A stretch of DNA of 39,512 bases from an uncultured bacterium (GCA_938031185.1 CALHGX010000009.1:170837-210348); one strand, 5' to 3'; counted from the first letter of the stretch, positions 24,807-33,784 are shown. Numbers and translations are program-made. The notes: a model not told the origin generated them from the sequence alone.

Positions 24807-25952
24807 ATGCCCGTAAAGAAAACGCCGCGCCGCGTCAAAGCCGCCGCCCCCGTCTCGTCCCGCAGCGCCGTGGCCGACCGCATTGTTGAAGTCGGCCGCG
24901 CCGTATTCGAGGACATCACCCGGCGCGGCCGCAAACCGGCCCTGAAGTTCCCCATCCGGTCGCTCGCGAACGTGAAGTATGATCCCCGACAGGGTCATTT
25001 CGAGATGCTCGGTCGCATGGCAACGCGGACGCTGACCTACAGCACCGTCAAGACCTTCGCCCAGTCCATGCGCCTTCTGGCCACCACCAAAACGGACCTC
25101 CTGGACAAGAACGACATCGCCGGCAAACGCGAGATCTATTACAACAGCAAAAGCTGGGGCCCTTGCCGCTTCGAGGAGCAGCCGGAAAGCGACACGTTGC
25201 TCGATGACATGGAAGCTATGCTCGGCGTCAACCGCGAGCAAATCGGCTATATCCCCGAGGAACGCGGCGGTGACGTCGCAGGGCCGCTGACGGTCCTGGA
25301 CCGCAACGCCGCCACGGGCGAAACCATCCGCATTCAGTGCGATCGGCTGGGCACCGGCGCTTGGAGCATCCCGTCGCAAGTGGAGCACCTCCAGTTCGAG
25401 TCGCGGGCCAAGTTCATCCTGGTCATCGAAACCGCCTCCCTTTTCCAGCGCTTGGTTCACCACCGCTATTACGAAACCGCCCGCTGTGTTCTCATCTCCA
25501 TGAGCGGGGTGCCGACGAGAGCCTGCCGGCGCTTCGTGCGGCGACTGGCAGACAATCAACGGCTGCCGGTGCTGGTTTTCACCGATGGCGACCCCTACGG
25601 CTACTGCAATATCTACCGGACACTGAAAGTCGGGTCAGGACAAGCAGCCCATATCAACCGCTTCTTCTGCGTGCCGCAGGCACGATATCTCGGCGTCACG
25701 CCGCAGGATATCGCCGATTACCATCTCGAGGACGCCACCCATCCGCTTGAGCAGGCGGACATCAAGCGCGCAAAGGATGCGCTGCGCAACGACCCCTTCA
25801 TTCGGCACCACAAACCGTGGCAGGACGCGCTGAACCAGATGCTGAAAATGGGTGTGCGTGTTGAACAGCAGGCATTCGCCAAGCACGGGCTAAATTTCGT
25901 CCTGGAACATTACCTGCCGGACAAACTGAAGCGGAAGCAGTTTCTGCCCTAA
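24807..25952 (+). CDS. top6A: DNA topoisomerase VI subunit A (Spo11-like DNA-cleaving subunit)
   Basis: Subunit A cuts both DNA strands through a 5'-phosphotyrosyl link. The winged-helix 5Y-CAP domain contains the catalytic tyrosine in KREIYYNSKSW (Y111/Y112). The Toprim domain has the metal-binding acids E208 (LVIETASLFQRL), D260 and D262 (VLVFTDGDPYGYCNIY). Motifs such as ISMSGVPTRACRRFVRRL and PQARYLGVTPQDIADY also match Top6A/Spo11. The 381 residues are normal; the N-terminal 20 residues are basic and probably flexible. The stop codon of top6B overlaps the ribosome site (TAGGAG), so the subunits are translated in tandem. The gene ends 38 bases before the convergent small membrane gene. 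Confidence 0.96.
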   Translation: MPVKKTPRRVKAAAPVSSRSAVADRIVEVGRAVFEDITRRGRKPALKFPIRSLANVKYDPRQGHFEMLGRMATRTLTYSTVKTFAQSMRLLATTKTDLLDKNDIAGKREIYYNSKSWGPCRFEEQPESDTLLDDMEAMLGVNREQIGYIPEERGGDVAGPLTVLDRNAATGETIRIQCDRLGTGAWSIPSQVEHLQFESRAKFILVIETASLFQRLVHHRYYETARCVLISMSGVPTRACRRFVRRLADNQRLPVLVFTDGDPYGYCNIYRTLKVGSGQAAHINRFFCVPQARYLGVTPQDIADYHLEDATHPLEQADIKRAKDALRNDPFIRHHKPWQDALNQMLKMGVRVEQQAFAKHGLNFVLEHYLPDKLKRKQFLP

Positions 25953-25990
25953 ACGAGTGCGGTACCCAGCCTTCTGGTTGGCCGAACAGA

Positions 25991-26233
25991 TCACGGCCAC
26001 ACAGAGGGCGCCTGCCTATAGAAGGCGGTTTCGGCCACTGTCAAACCGATCACCAGCAGCAGGCTCAATACGGCTGCAATGGCCAAGGCAACAAAAATCG
26101 TTTCCGCCGATCGCTGTCTGCCGGGCGTCTCCACCGTCGCCGTGACGGCTTTTTCGGCAGCGGCGGGCGCCTCCACCGGAGGAACCGCGACGGCGGGCAT
26201 GTCTGCGAGACGTTTCAGCTTGATGGTTTTCAT
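25991..26233 (-). CDS. small single-span membrane protein, unknown
   Basis: This 80-residue protein has an Ala/Pro/Val-rich N-terminal half and a transmembrane helix at about residues 46-68 (FVALAIAAVLSLLLVIGLTV), with a short tail. The N-terminal half (MKTIKLKRLADMPAVAVPP) should face the cytoplasm. A GGAGA site lies seven bases before the ATG at 26233. It is the last gene of the long minus-strand run containing the pilus ATPases, 67 bases after the four-helix membrane protein. No family is recognised; presence of a ribosome site and operon position support that it is real. Confidence 0.5.
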   Translation of the reverse strand: MKTIKLKRLADMPAVAVPPVEAPAAAEKAVTATVETPGRQRSAETIFVALAIAAVLSLLLVIGLTVAETAFYRQAPSVWP

Positions 26234-26300
26234 CTGGGCGTCTCCAACAATTTCCAGTTCAGTATGAGGGTTTGGGTTATCCCGAACAAGTGCGAAGTCG

Positions 26301-26801
26301 CTAGCCGCCCCCCCTCGACGGCCACGGCTTCTCCGCCTCCGCCTGCCGCATCAGACGGAGGAATTCCCCGGTCGAAGGCCCTCCAAAAAGGAGGGCCACC
26401 GCGCCCAACATCAAGGCGCACAGCGAGAGCAGATTCCGCGAAAACATCACACCCACCGCGCCCAGCAAGGCCGCGCTTTCAAAGCACCCCATGCGCATCA
26501 GGCAAAAAGCCGGATATCGCTCCGCGACACGTCGCGCAGTCCCTCCTCGATTCCCGCGAAAGAACCGACCGCGCAGTAAAACGCCGGCCGTCAGGCACAC
26601 CAGGGCCAGTCCCGCTGCCAAAACCGGAACACCTTCCCACACCAGAACGAAACGCGTCTGCCTGTGCGCAAAGGCCAGCGGAACGCCGCCGATAATAGCC
26701 ACGCCGACCAGCATCGCGGCCTGCACAAAACGCAGCGCCATCAAACGATGCCGCACGGCTTCGGCCCATGCGTCCGTCTCTCTTGCCCCGTCCGCGTTCA
26801 A
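26301..26801 (-). CDS. integral membrane protein with about four helices, unknown
   Basis: This 166-residue protein has four likely transmembrane helices: about residues 21-45 (FVQAAMLVGVAIIGGVPLAF), 50-75, 108-125 (ESAALLGAVGVMF) and 127-143. Both ends are charged and probably cytoplasmic. The start is a TTG at 26801 overlapping the stop of the hydrolase gene (TTGA), with GGGAG about eight bases upstream. An internal ATG at 26741 would remove the N-terminal 20 residues but leave the helices. No domain family is recognised. It sits between the TatD-like gene and the small membrane gene in the same apparent transcription unit. Confidence 0.55.
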   Translation of the reverse strand: MNADGARETDAWAEAVRHRLMALRFVQAAMLVGVAIIGGVPLAFAHRQTRFVLVWEGVPVLAAGLALVCLTAGVLLRGRFFRGNRGGTARRVAERYPAFCLMRMGCFESAALLGAVGVMFSRNLLSLCALMLGAVALLFGGPSTGEFLRLMRQAEAEKPWPSRGGG

Positions 26802-27634
26802 CGCTGGTACTCCCGCGGATCTTGCGGCGCAATATGCAGATTCGGCTGCCAGCGAGGCTCTTGCCCATAGAAGGCCATCGGATTCTCGAACACCAGCCGG
26901 CTGATGACGGCCCCGGCATGTCCGTCCGCCCGCATTCGTTCAGCCACCTTGACCAGACTGAGTGGGTCAGACACGCCCCAGTCCGCGGAACCGTTAACGA
27001 TCATGCGCTCGACCCCATGAGTCCGAATCATGGCCGAAACCCGGGCCGGGTCGAGCTTGGAAATCGGATAGACCGTCATTCCGCAGAAGCACCCCGTATC
27101 GAGGGTCAGCCGCACAGTTTCTTCCGTGTTATGATCAACCAGAATCCGCTCGGGAGGAAGGCCGCTTTCTTTTACCTGCGCCGCCACCCGCTGCGCGCCG
27201 CGCAATTTGTCCTGATGCGGAAGATGGATAACGACCAGCATGTTTCGGCGGCGCGCCAGAGCCAACTGCTCCAGAAACGCCCGCTCCTCATTCGCCGTGA
27301 TGCGGTTGTAGCCGATCTCGCCCAAGGCCACACAGCGATCATGATCCAAATACGGCGGAAGCCCCGCGATCACCTCGCCCGCCAGAGCAGCGTCGTCGGC
27401 CTCCTTTGGGTTGAGACCGATGGCGCAAAAGTGGTCGATTCCGAAACGCCGGGCCCGAACCGTTTCGAACTCGAGCATCAAATTGAACCCGTCGAAGAAA
27501 GACCCGGCATACCGCCGGTTTACGCCGGGCCAGAAACAAGGCTCCACGCAGGCCCGAATACCGTGGCGCCACATGGCCTGGTAATCGTCCGTCGTGCGCG
27601 TCAGCATGTGAATATGGGGTTCAATGATGATCAT
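26798..27634 (-). CDS. TatD/EboB-like metal-dependent TIM-barrel hydrolase
   Basis: This 278-residue protein shows a metal-dependent hydrolase layout. EPHIHMLTRT gives an HxH pair (H7, H9). Then follow a glutamate in ALGEIGYN, a histidine in LVVIHLPHQDK, a histidine in ILVDHNTEET and an aspartate in VNGSADWGVSDPL. These match TatD-like deoxyribonuclease/hydrolase ligands. The beginning, with DDYQAMWRHGIRACVEPCFW and GFNLMLEFE, reminds me of the TatD-like protein of ebo gene clusters, but no other ebo genes are here. The ATG at 27634 lies 25 bases after the trxB stop. A TTG at 27670 is the alternative start. Fold confident, function unknown. Confidence 0.7.
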   Translation of the reverse strand: MIIIEPHIHMLTRTTDDYQAMWRHGIRACVEPCFWPGVNRRYAGSFFDGFNLMLEFETVRARRFGIDHFCAIGLNPKEADDAALAGEVIAGLPPYLDHDRCVALGEIGYNRITANEERAFLEQLALARRRNMLVVIHLPHQDKLRGAQRVAAQVKESGLPPERILVDHNTEETVRLTLDTGCFCGMTVYPISKLDPARVSAMIRTHGVERMIVNGSADWGVSDPLSLVKVAERMRADGHAGAVISRLVFENPMAFYGQEPRWQPNLHIAPQDPREYQR

Positions 27635-27659
27635 TGGCGTGCGCGTTCGAGCGCCCCCT

Positions 27660-28583
27660 TCACCGGCCAAGGTCCCGAAGATATCGTTCCGCCTCCAGCG
27701 CGGCCATGCAGCCGCTTCCGGCGGCCGTCACCGCTTGCCGGAAGGACGGGTCCTGCACGTCGCCGGCGGCGAATACGCCCGCCGCGCTGGTGCGCGTGCC
27801 GTCCGTGCGAATGTAGCCGCGCTCGCCCATCTCCAGTTGTCCGCAAAACGGCTTGCTGTTCGGCTCGTGGCCGATGGCCACGAACAGCGCATGGAAGGGC
27901 CGCTCGAATCGCTCGCCCGTGCGCACATTCCGAAGCCGCAGTCCGGTGACCTCCTGCCGGGCCACATCCAGCACTTCTTCCACCACGGTATCCCACAGCA
28001 CCTGTATCTTCGGGTGGGTCAACACTCTTTCGGCCATGACCCGCGACGCGCGGAACTCCGCTCGCCGGTGAATCACCGTCACGCTGGAAGCGAAGCGGGT
28101 CAGAAAAAGCGCCTCCTCCATCGCCGTATCGCCCCCGCCTACAACGGCGACCGGCACTCCGCGGAAGAACGATCCGTCACACGTCGCGCAGCCGGAAACG
28201 CCACGTCCAAGCAACCGCTGTTCGGATTCCAGCCCAAGATAACGGGCCGAGGCGCCGGTGGCCACGATGATCGTCCGGCTCTCCACCATCCGGCCATCGT
28301 CGAGCGTCAACCGCAACGGACGTTCGCGGAATTCCGCGGCCGCCACGCTCGCCGAAGCAAATTCCGCTCCAAAGCGCGCCGCCTGTTCCCGCATGGCTTG
28401 CATCAAGTCCGGACCGTCAATTCCCGCGGGAAAACCCGGAAAGTTCTCAACGGCCGTGGTCGTGATCAGTTGCCCGCCGGGCTGTGCGCCGTCCAGCACC
28501 AGCGGCGACAGTCCCGCGCGCGCCGTGTAGATCGCCGCCGTCAGCCCTGCCGGCCCCGAACCGCAAATCACAACATCCCGCAT
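27660..28583 (-). CDS. trxB: thioredoxin reductase (NADPH)
   Basis: This 307-residue flavoprotein transfers electrons from NADPH through FAD and a disulfide to thioredoxin. It has the FAD motif VVICGSGPAGLTAAIYTARAG (residues 4-24). The redox-active CATC is C132 and C135 in GRGVSGCATCDGSFFRGVPV. The NAD(P)-binding motif is VAVVGGGDTAMEEALFL, and RTDGTRTSAAGVFAAGDVQD is at the C-terminal FAD site. The length is normal. The gene lies 15 bases after pilB on the same strand and is probably co-transcribed. No thioredoxin gene is in the window. Confidence 0.95.
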   Translation of the reverse strand: MRDVVICGSGPAGLTAAIYTARAGLSPLVLDGAQPGGQLITTTAVENFPGFPAGIDGPDLMQAMREQAARFGAEFASASVAAAEFRERPLRLTLDDGRMVESRTIIVATGASARYLGLESEQRLLGRGVSGCATCDGSFFRGVPVAVVGGGDTAMEEALFLTRFASSVTVIHRRAEFRASRVMAERVLTHPKIQVLWDTVVEEVLDVARQEVTGLRLRNVRTGERFERPFHALFVAIGHEPNSKPFCGQLEMGERGYIRTDGTRTSAAGVFAAGDVQDPSFRQAVTAAGSGCMAALEAERYLRDLGR

Positions 28584-28598
28584 CCCTGCCCCTCGCCA

Positions 28599-30308
28599 TC
28601 ACGTATAGCGCAACACTTCGTCCACTGTGGTGTAGCCGTCTAGAATGTTGCGAATGCCGTCCTGCCGAAGCGTGCGCATGCCCAGTTCCATCGCCTTGTT
28701 GCGGATCACCAGGGTCGGCTGCCGCTGGTTGATCAGTTCGCGCAGCGGATCGCTCATCGCGAGATACTCGTACACCCCTTTGCGGCCCCGGTAGCCGGTG
28801 TTGTTGCACGAACCGCAACCGGTGCCGTAGGCAAAATCCCGGCCCTGCACATCCGCTTCGGTAATGCCCAACCGCTCGAGAATGTCCCGGTCCGGTTTGT
28901 ACGGCGTCTTGCAATTGAGGCAGATGCGCCGCACCAGCCGCTGGCCGATCACCGCTTCCAGCGTCGAAGAAATGAGATACGGCTCGACGTCCATGTCTAT
29001 CAGCCGAGTAACGGCCCCGGCCGCGTCGTTCGTGTGCAGGGTGCTGAACACCAGATGGCCCGTCAGCGAGGCGTGAATGGCAATGTGCGCCGTGGTCAGG
29101 TCGCGAATCTCACCGATCATGATGACGTCCGGATCCTGACGCAGAAAGGCGCGCAACACGCGCTCAAAGGTGTTCCCGATGGCCTCGTTGATCGGCACCT
29201 GTACGATGCCGTCTATTTCGTACTCCACCGGGTCCTCGGCAGTGAGCAGCTTGCCCTCGATCGTGTTCAGGCGCCGCAGCGCCGAATAGAGCGTTGTGGT
29301 CTTGCCCGAGCCGGTCGGACCCGTCACAACGATAATGCCGTTGGGCTTGTCAATGTCAGAGGTGAATTGCTGAAACACGTCGTCGGGCATGCCGAGATTC
29401 TCCAGGTCGAGGGACACCACACCCCGGTCCAGCACCCGGAGCACCACGCTCTCGCCGAACTGCGTCGGCAGCGTGGAGACACGGAAATCTATGGCGCGCC
29501 CTGCGATGGTGAGTTGGATTCGTCCGTCCTGCGGCAGGCGGCGCTCGGCAATGTTGAGATTGGCCATGACCTTCAGGCGGGAGATGACCGGCAGGGCCAG
29601 CCGTTTGGGCGGGGGCGCCATCTCGTAGAGCGCGCCGTCCACACGGTAGCGAATCTTGAACTCGTTCTCGAACGGCTCGAAATGAATGTCGGATGCCCGG
29701 TCCTGTACGGCTTGGTACAGCACCAGATGGACGAAACGGATGACCGGGGCTGAACTGGCCGCTTCCTCAATGCCCTTTTCATTGTCCGGCGTGACAACTT
29801 CCAACAGTTTCTCGCTGGATTCGATCTCCTGCTCCAGCGTGGAGAGCATCTGGTTGACCGAATCGCTGTCGTCGCCATAGAACTGCGTGACCATGGTGCG
29901 AATATCGTCTTGCCGCGCCAGAACCAGGGACACATCGCGCGAGAGCACGAACTGAATCTCGTCCAGTATCGCCGGGCTGATGAGGTCGCTGACCGCCAGC
30001 GTCAACGAGTTCGGCCCCTTCTCCACAGGCACGACCATGTACATTCGAGCCACACTGGCCGGCACGGCATGCACCACGTCGGGCGGAATGTCCGTCGCCG
30101 GCAAGTTGATGACCCGCGTTCCCAACGAGCCGGCGATGAGCTTGAGGAGCACGTCCTCGGTGAGAATCTCGAGATTGATCAGCACATCCCGCAGGGGTTT
30201 ACCGGAACGCCGCTGTTCCTCGATCACCTCATCCAATTGGTCCGGGCCGAGCATCCCGTGCTCCAGCAGCAACTCCACGAGCGGATCCTGTGCGGCGACG
30301 TGCGGCAT
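28599..30308 (-). CDS. pilB: type IV pilus/type II secretion assembly ATPase PilB (copy 1)
   Basis: This protein of about 569 residues is a GspE/PilB ATPase that powers pilin extraction and pilus extension at the inner membrane. The N-terminal GspE_N-type region covers about 1-150. The catalytic core has Walker A ([19 protein letters not shown]), the Asp box (LTAEDPVEYEIDG), Walker B (VIMIGEIRDLTTAHIAIHAS) and the His box ([20 protein letters not shown]). The zinc-binding tetracysteine is CLNCKTPYKPD and CGSCNNTGYRGRKG. The in-frame open stretch runs back to 30935, but that part overlaps pilT and is not family-like. ATG at 30308 is six bases from TAGGG; ATG at 30314 is the alternative. Together with 31402-33117 it forms a pair of PilB paralogues around pilT. 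Confidence 0.92.
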   Translation of the reverse strand: MPHVAAQDPLVELLLEHGMLGPDQLDEVIEEQRRSGKPLRDVLINLEILTEDVLLKLIAGSLGTRVINLPATDIPPDVVHAVPASVARMYMVVPVEKGPNSLTLAVSDLISPAILDEIQFVLSRDVSLVLARQDDIRTMVTQFYGDDSDSVNQMLSTLEQEIESSEKLLEVVTPDNEKGIEEAASSAPVIRFVHLVLYQAVQDRASDIHFEPFENEFKIRYRVDGALYEMAPPPKRLALPVISRLKVMANLNIAERRLPQDGRIQLTIAGRAIDFRVSTLPTQFGESVVLRVLDRGVVSLDLENLGMPDDVFQQFTSDIDKPNGIIVVTGPTGSGKTTTLYSALRRLNTIEGKLLTAEDPVEYEIDGIVQVPINEAIGNTFERVLRAFLRQDPDVIMIGEIRDLTTAHIAIHASLTGHLVFSTLHTNDAAGAVTRLIDMDVEPYLISSTLEAVIGQRLVRRICLNCKTPYKPDRDILERLGITEADVQGRDFAYGTGCGSCNNTGYRGRKGVYEYLAMSDPLRELINQRQPTLVIRNKAMELGMRTLRQDGIRNILDGYTTVDEVLRYT

Positions 30309-30316
30309 GATCATCC

Positions 30317-31402
30317 CTACTTTCGCTTCGGGCGGGCTTCCTCCAGCTTCTGCACAATCAATTCGGCGTCCTGCGCCTTGGTGATCAAATCCTCGTAACC
30401 GATCTTCCCCTCCTGATACAGGCCCATGAGATAGGCGTCCAGCGTCACCATGCCCCACTTCGCGCCGGTTTGAATCTCCGAAGTGATGCGGTAGGTCTTG
30501 CTTTCCCGGATCAACGCCTGGATCGCCGGCGTGGAAATCATGATTTCGAAAGCCGCCACGCGGCCGGGCTTGTCCGCCCGCACGAGGAGCAACTGGGAAA
30601 TGACCGCCACGATGCCCGAGGCCAACTGGGTACGAATCTGCGACTGTTGCTCCATTGGAAAGGCGTCCACAATCCGATCCACCGTGCGCGCCGCGCCGGT
30701 GGTGTGCAGTGTGGCGAACACCAGGTGGCCGGTTTCCGCCGCCGTGATGGCCGCGGCCATCGTTTCCAAATCGCGCATCTCGCCCACCAGAATCACATCC
30801 GGATCCTGCCGCAGCCCCCGCTTGATCGCCTCGGCAAACGACGGCACATCCACGCCGATTTCCCGCTGCGTCACCACGGAACGCCGGTGCGGGTGATAAT
30901 ACTCGATCGGATCTTCGACGGTGATGATGTGGCAATCCCGCTCCTGGTTGATCACATTAAGCATGGAGGCCAAGGTTGTCGTCTTGCCGGACCCGGTCGG
31001 CCCCGTCACCAGGATCAACCCACGCGGGCGAAACAGCAGTTCCTTGATCTGAACCGGCAGACCGATCTCCTCGAGGGACATCAACTTCGACGGGATTTGC
31101 CGCAGCACGAGTCCCACGTTGCCCTTGGCCTTCAACACACTCACCCGAAATCGCGCCTGCTCGCCAAAACCGAAGCCGAAGTCCGTGCCGCCGCCCTCGC
31201 GCAGGCGGCGCTGGTGCTCCTCGGAAGTGACGGCCTTCATCAGCCGTTCGGTGTCCTCCGGTGTTAGGGGCGGCGCATCCAGCGCCTGCATTGCGCCGTG
31301 AATCCGCAGCACCGGCGGCACGCCCACCGTGAGGTGTAGGTCCGAGGCGCCCTCGTCCACGACGAGCTGCAGCAGATCGCTCATTTCGATGTGGTCGCTC
31401 AT
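30317..31402 (-). CDS. pilT: type IV pilus retraction ATPase PilT
   Basis: This 361-residue hexameric ATPase drives pilus retraction and twitching. The N-terminal PAS-like domain begins [30 protein letters not shown], typical of PilT. Walker A is [19 protein letters not shown], the Asp box is [11 protein letters not shown], Walker B is [24 protein letters not shown] and the His box is [21 protein letters not shown]. The PilT-specific C-terminal motif is seen as [14 protein letters not shown] (AIRNLIRE in the reference family). The ATG overlaps the stop of the upstream pilB (TAATG) and the gene ends nine bases before the next pilB. The short, tetracysteine-free C-terminus separates it from the PilB copies on each side. 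Confidence 0.95.
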   Translation of the reverse strand: MSDHIEMSDLLQLVVDEGASDLHLTVGVPPVLRIHGAMQALDAPPLTPEDTERLMKAVTSEEHQRRLREGGGTDFGFGFGEQARFRVSVLKAKGNVGLVLRQIPSKLMSLEEIGLPVQIKELLFRPRGLILVTGPTGSGKTTTLASMLNVINQERDCHIITVEDPIEYYHPHRRSVVTQREIGVDVPSFAEAIKRGLRQDPDVILVGEMRDLETMAAAITAAETGHLVFATLHTTGAARTVDRIVDAFPMEQQSQIRTQLASGIVAVISQLLLVRADKPGRVAAFEIMISTPAIQALIRESKTYRITSEIQTGAKWGMVTLDAYLMGLYQEGKIGYEDLITKAQDAELIVQKLEEARPKRK

Positions 31403-33117
31403 TACTCGATGTCCCCCATCGTCACCCGCAGCACTTCGTCCAGCGTCGTCAACCCGGCGAGAACCTTGCGCAACCCATCCTCCCGCAACGTGCGCATGCC
31501 CCGCTCGCGGGCCCGCTGCCGCAGGTCCGAGGCCGAATACTTCTCAAAAATCATGCGCTGGATTTCGTCGGTCACCTGGAATATCTCGAAAATCCCCATC
31601 CGGCCCGAATACCCCGTCAGCGCGCACTGATTGCAGCCATGTCCGCGGTAGATTTCAACGCCCCGCATCTGATCGGCGGCCACGCCCAACAGTTTCAACT
31701 CCGTCGCCGTGGGCCGGTGGCGCTCCCGGCAATGGGGACACACACAGCGCACCAATCGCTGGGCCATCACAGCCCGCAGCGACGACGCCACTAGAAAAGG
31801 CTTGATGCCGATGTCCAGCAACCGCGTGATGGCGCTGGGCGCATCGTTGGTGTGCAGGGTGCTGAACACTAAATGCCCCGTGAGCGAAGCCTCCGTGGCG
31901 ATGCGGGCCGTCTCGTTGTCCCGAATTTCACCGATCATCACGACGTTCGGCGCCTGGCGAAGAATCGAGCGCAGAGCCGCTCCGAACGTAAGCCCAATGT
32001 CCTCCCTCACCTGCACCTGGTTGACGCCCGAAAGCTGGTACTCGACCGGATCTTCCACCGTGATGATCTTGCGATCCGGCCGGTTGATGTGGTTCAGGCA
32101 GGCATACAGCGTCGTCGTCTTTCCGGAACCCGTGGGCCCCGTCACGAGGAGAATGCCGTCCGCCAGCGCAATCAGCCGCGTGAAGGTCTCCTGATCGTCT
32201 GGCAGGAAACCGAGTTTCGGCAGCCCGAGCATCAGATTCTGCTTGTCCAGAATACGCATCACGACGGCCTCCCCGTGGCTCGACGGCACCGTCGAAACGC
32301 GTAAATCGAGTTCACGGCCCTTGATGTTCACCTGGATGCGTCCGTCCTGGGGCAGCCGCTTCTCGGCGATCTTCATGTTCGCCATGATCTTCACCCGGCT
32401 GATGATCGCCGCCTGCAGCCGTTTCGGCGGGCTGTCCACCTCATGCAGCACGCCGTCGATCCGATACCGCACCCGAAAGCGCTTTTCCAGCGGCTCCAGA
32501 TGGATGTCGGACGCCCGATTCCGGTACGCTTCATAGATGATCAGACTGACCAGCTTGATGATGGGCACATCCGATTCGGCAATGTCCGTGGATTCCGTCA
32601 GGCCTGGACGCCCGGACGCCACCATATCTACGGTGCCTTCGGCCAGGTGGTCTATCATCGTCTCGATCGAAGATTCCGAGGCGTAATAGCGGTCCATCGC
32701 CACCTGGATTTCATCTGGCGCGGCCACAACGCCTTCGATGTTGCACTTCAGCAGATACCGCAAGCTGTCGAGCGTGTCCACGTCCAGCGGATCGCCGATG
32801 GCCACCGTGAGCGTGTTGTCGTGCTTGGACACCGGCACCACGCGGTAGCGCCGGGCCACATCGGGAGGAATCGCCGTCACGACGTCCGGTGGAATGGCTT
32901 GGTCGGCAAGACTGATCATGTCCATGCCAAATCGGCCGGCCAGCACGCGGAGAATCTCTTTGGTTGAAATCGTCTTGGCGGCCACCAACGCATCCACCAC
33001 CGACATGCCGTCGGATGTGATCAAATGGCGGGCCTCTTCAACCTGGCCGGGGGTGACAAGCTCTTCCTCGCGAAGAACTTCCAGCACGTAATCGTCATTC
33101 GCGGTCAACGCGCCCAT
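31402..33117 (-). CDS. pilB: type IV pilus/type II secretion assembly ATPase PilB (copy 2)
   Basis: This 571-residue GspE/PilB ATPase has two N-terminal parts (about 1-160) and the full motor core. It has Walker A ([19 protein letters not shown]), the Asp box ([16 protein letters not shown]), Walker B ([20 protein letters not shown]) and the His box ([21 protein letters not shown]). A zinc tetracysteine is at [13 protein letters not shown] and [14 protein letters not shown]. The ATG at 33117 is only one base from GGAGG, so translation may instead begin at the TTG three codons downstream. A candidate promoter lies in the 100-base gap before it. It is about the same length as the copy at 28599-30308 but clearly diverged. 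Which one extends pili and which serves secretion is not visible. Confidence 0.92.
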   Translation of the reverse strand: MGALTANDDYVLEVLREEELVTPGQVEEARHLITSDGMSVVDALVAAKTISTKEILRVLAGRFGMDMISLADQAIPPDVVTAIPPDVARRYRVVPVSKHDNTLTVAIGDPLDVDTLDSLRYLLKCNIEGVVAAPDEIQVAMDRYYASESSIETMIDHLAEGTVDMVASGRPGLTESTDIAESDVPIIKLVSLIIYEAYRNRASDIHLEPLEKRFRVRYRIDGVLHEVDSPPKRLQAAIISRVKIMANMKIAEKRLPQDGRIQVNIKGRELDLRVSTVPSSHGEAVVMRILDKQNLMLGLPKLGFLPDDQETFTRLIALADGILLVTGPTGSGKTTTLYACLNHINRPDRKIITVEDPVEYQLSGVNQVQVREDIGLTFGAALRSILRQAPNVVMIGEIRDNETARIATEASLTGHLVFSTLHTNDAPSAITRLLDIGIKPFLVASSLRAVMAQRLVRCVCPHCRERHRPTATELKLLGVAADQMRGVEIYRGHGCNQCALTGYSGRMGIFEIFQVTDEIQRMIFEKYSASDLRQRARERGMRTLREDGLRKVLAGLTTLDEVLRVTMGDIE

Positions 33118-33159
33118 CCCTCCGGCCGATACTTCGCCGAGTCGTAAGACATCGGCTTG

Positions 33160-33189
33160 AACATATCACCTCGCAAGCCGACCGGTCAA
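33160..33189 (-). promoter_or_regulatory. candidate promoter for pilB-pilT-pilB-trxB run
   Basis: TTGACC (33184-33189) and TATGTT (33160-33165) on the minus strand are 18 bases apart, in the only sizeable gap between the ACT-domain gene and pilB. The predicted leader before the pilB start is about 35 bases. By-eye match with five and four consensus positions. Confidence 0.4.
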
Positions 33190-33217
33190 CGATCAAGCAT
33201 CCCCATGCTCGCATCGG

Positions 33218-33610
33218 TCAGTCCATCTCTTCGGCGATCCGCTCCACGCGGCGAAGCTCCCGGGCACTGACCACCAATGCGAAATCCGTCCGGCCTCCGG
33301 CCGTCCCATAGAGATAGTGAATGTTGATGCCCTTTCGCGCCAACCGCTCTGTCAGACGCGCCAGCGTCCCCGGCCGATTCGGTAGCGAGAGAACCGAGAC
33401 CCGCTGCATGGTAAAGGCCACGCCGTGGCGGCGCAATACGGTCGCCGCCTTGCGCGCTTTGTTCACAATGACCTGCAGCAGCCCCACATCGGCGGTGGTG
33501 GCGGCCGACAGGCCCTCGATATTGATCTGGGCATCGCCCAGCACACGCGCGGTCCGCGCCAAGGCGCCCGGACGGTTTTCCAGATAGATAGTGAACTGTG
33601 TGCTGATCAT
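33218..33610 (-). CDS. tandem ACT-domain protein
   Basis: This 130-residue protein consists of two ACT domains. The first starts STQFTIYLENRPGALARTARVLGDAQINIEGLSA. The second starts MQRVSVLSLPNRPGTLARLTERLARKGINIHYLYG. Both show the NRPG(A/T)LA loop that usually binds an amino acid at a dimer interface. No enzymatic domain is attached, so it is probably an amino-acid-sensing regulator or partner subunit. The ATG at 33610 has AAGGAGG five bases upstream. Longer in-frame starts up to 33712 add a segment unlike ACT proteins. It is the first gene of the minus-strand run, 100 bases before pilB. The ligand is unknown. Confidence 0.85.
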   Translation of the reverse strand: MISTQFTIYLENRPGALARTARVLGDAQINIEGLSAATTADVGLLQVIVNKARKAATVLRRHGVAFTMQRVSVLSLPNRPGTLARLTERLARKGINIHYLYGTAGGRTDFALVVSARELRRVERIAEEMD

Positions 33611-33653
33611 GGCGGCCTCCTTCCCTGCTTCAATGGCTCTGCCGTACACGGCC

Positions 33654-33681
33654 ATTGTCGCACGAAGCAGTGCCAAGTAAA
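33654..33681 (-). promoter_or_regulatory. weak candidate promoter for the ACT-domain gene
   Basis: TTTACT (33676-33681) and GACAAT (33654-33659) on the minus strand are 16 bases apart and lie about 45 bases before the ACT-domain start, in the divergent gap with the secreted hydrolase gene. Each matches four consensus positions. Confidence 0.28.
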
Positions 33682-33784
33682 GCCAGAACCGCCTGTGTGA
33701 TGCCCGCTGCAAGTCGATTTCTTTCCCTTTGTGTTGCGAGCCTCACTGTTCTACTCTGCCGACGCCATCAGGAAAACCCGTGCC

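Noticed and set aside
25979-25999. Inverted repeat TGGCCG...CGGCCA at the top6A convergent junction as a bidirectional terminator
   Set aside because: The six-base stem has a nine-base loop and no T-run on either side, and it overlaps the stop of the small membrane gene. Too weak to call.
26230-26421. 63-residue minus-strand frame between two membrane genes
   Set aside because: It overlaps the end of the four-helix membrane gene in another frame, has no ribosome site, and its end is only a leader-like stretch before the 80-residue gene.
30309-30935. N-terminal extension of the first PilB frame
   Set aside because: The segment lies inside pilT in another frame and does not resemble PilB; the usual N-terminus begins at the ATG near 30308.
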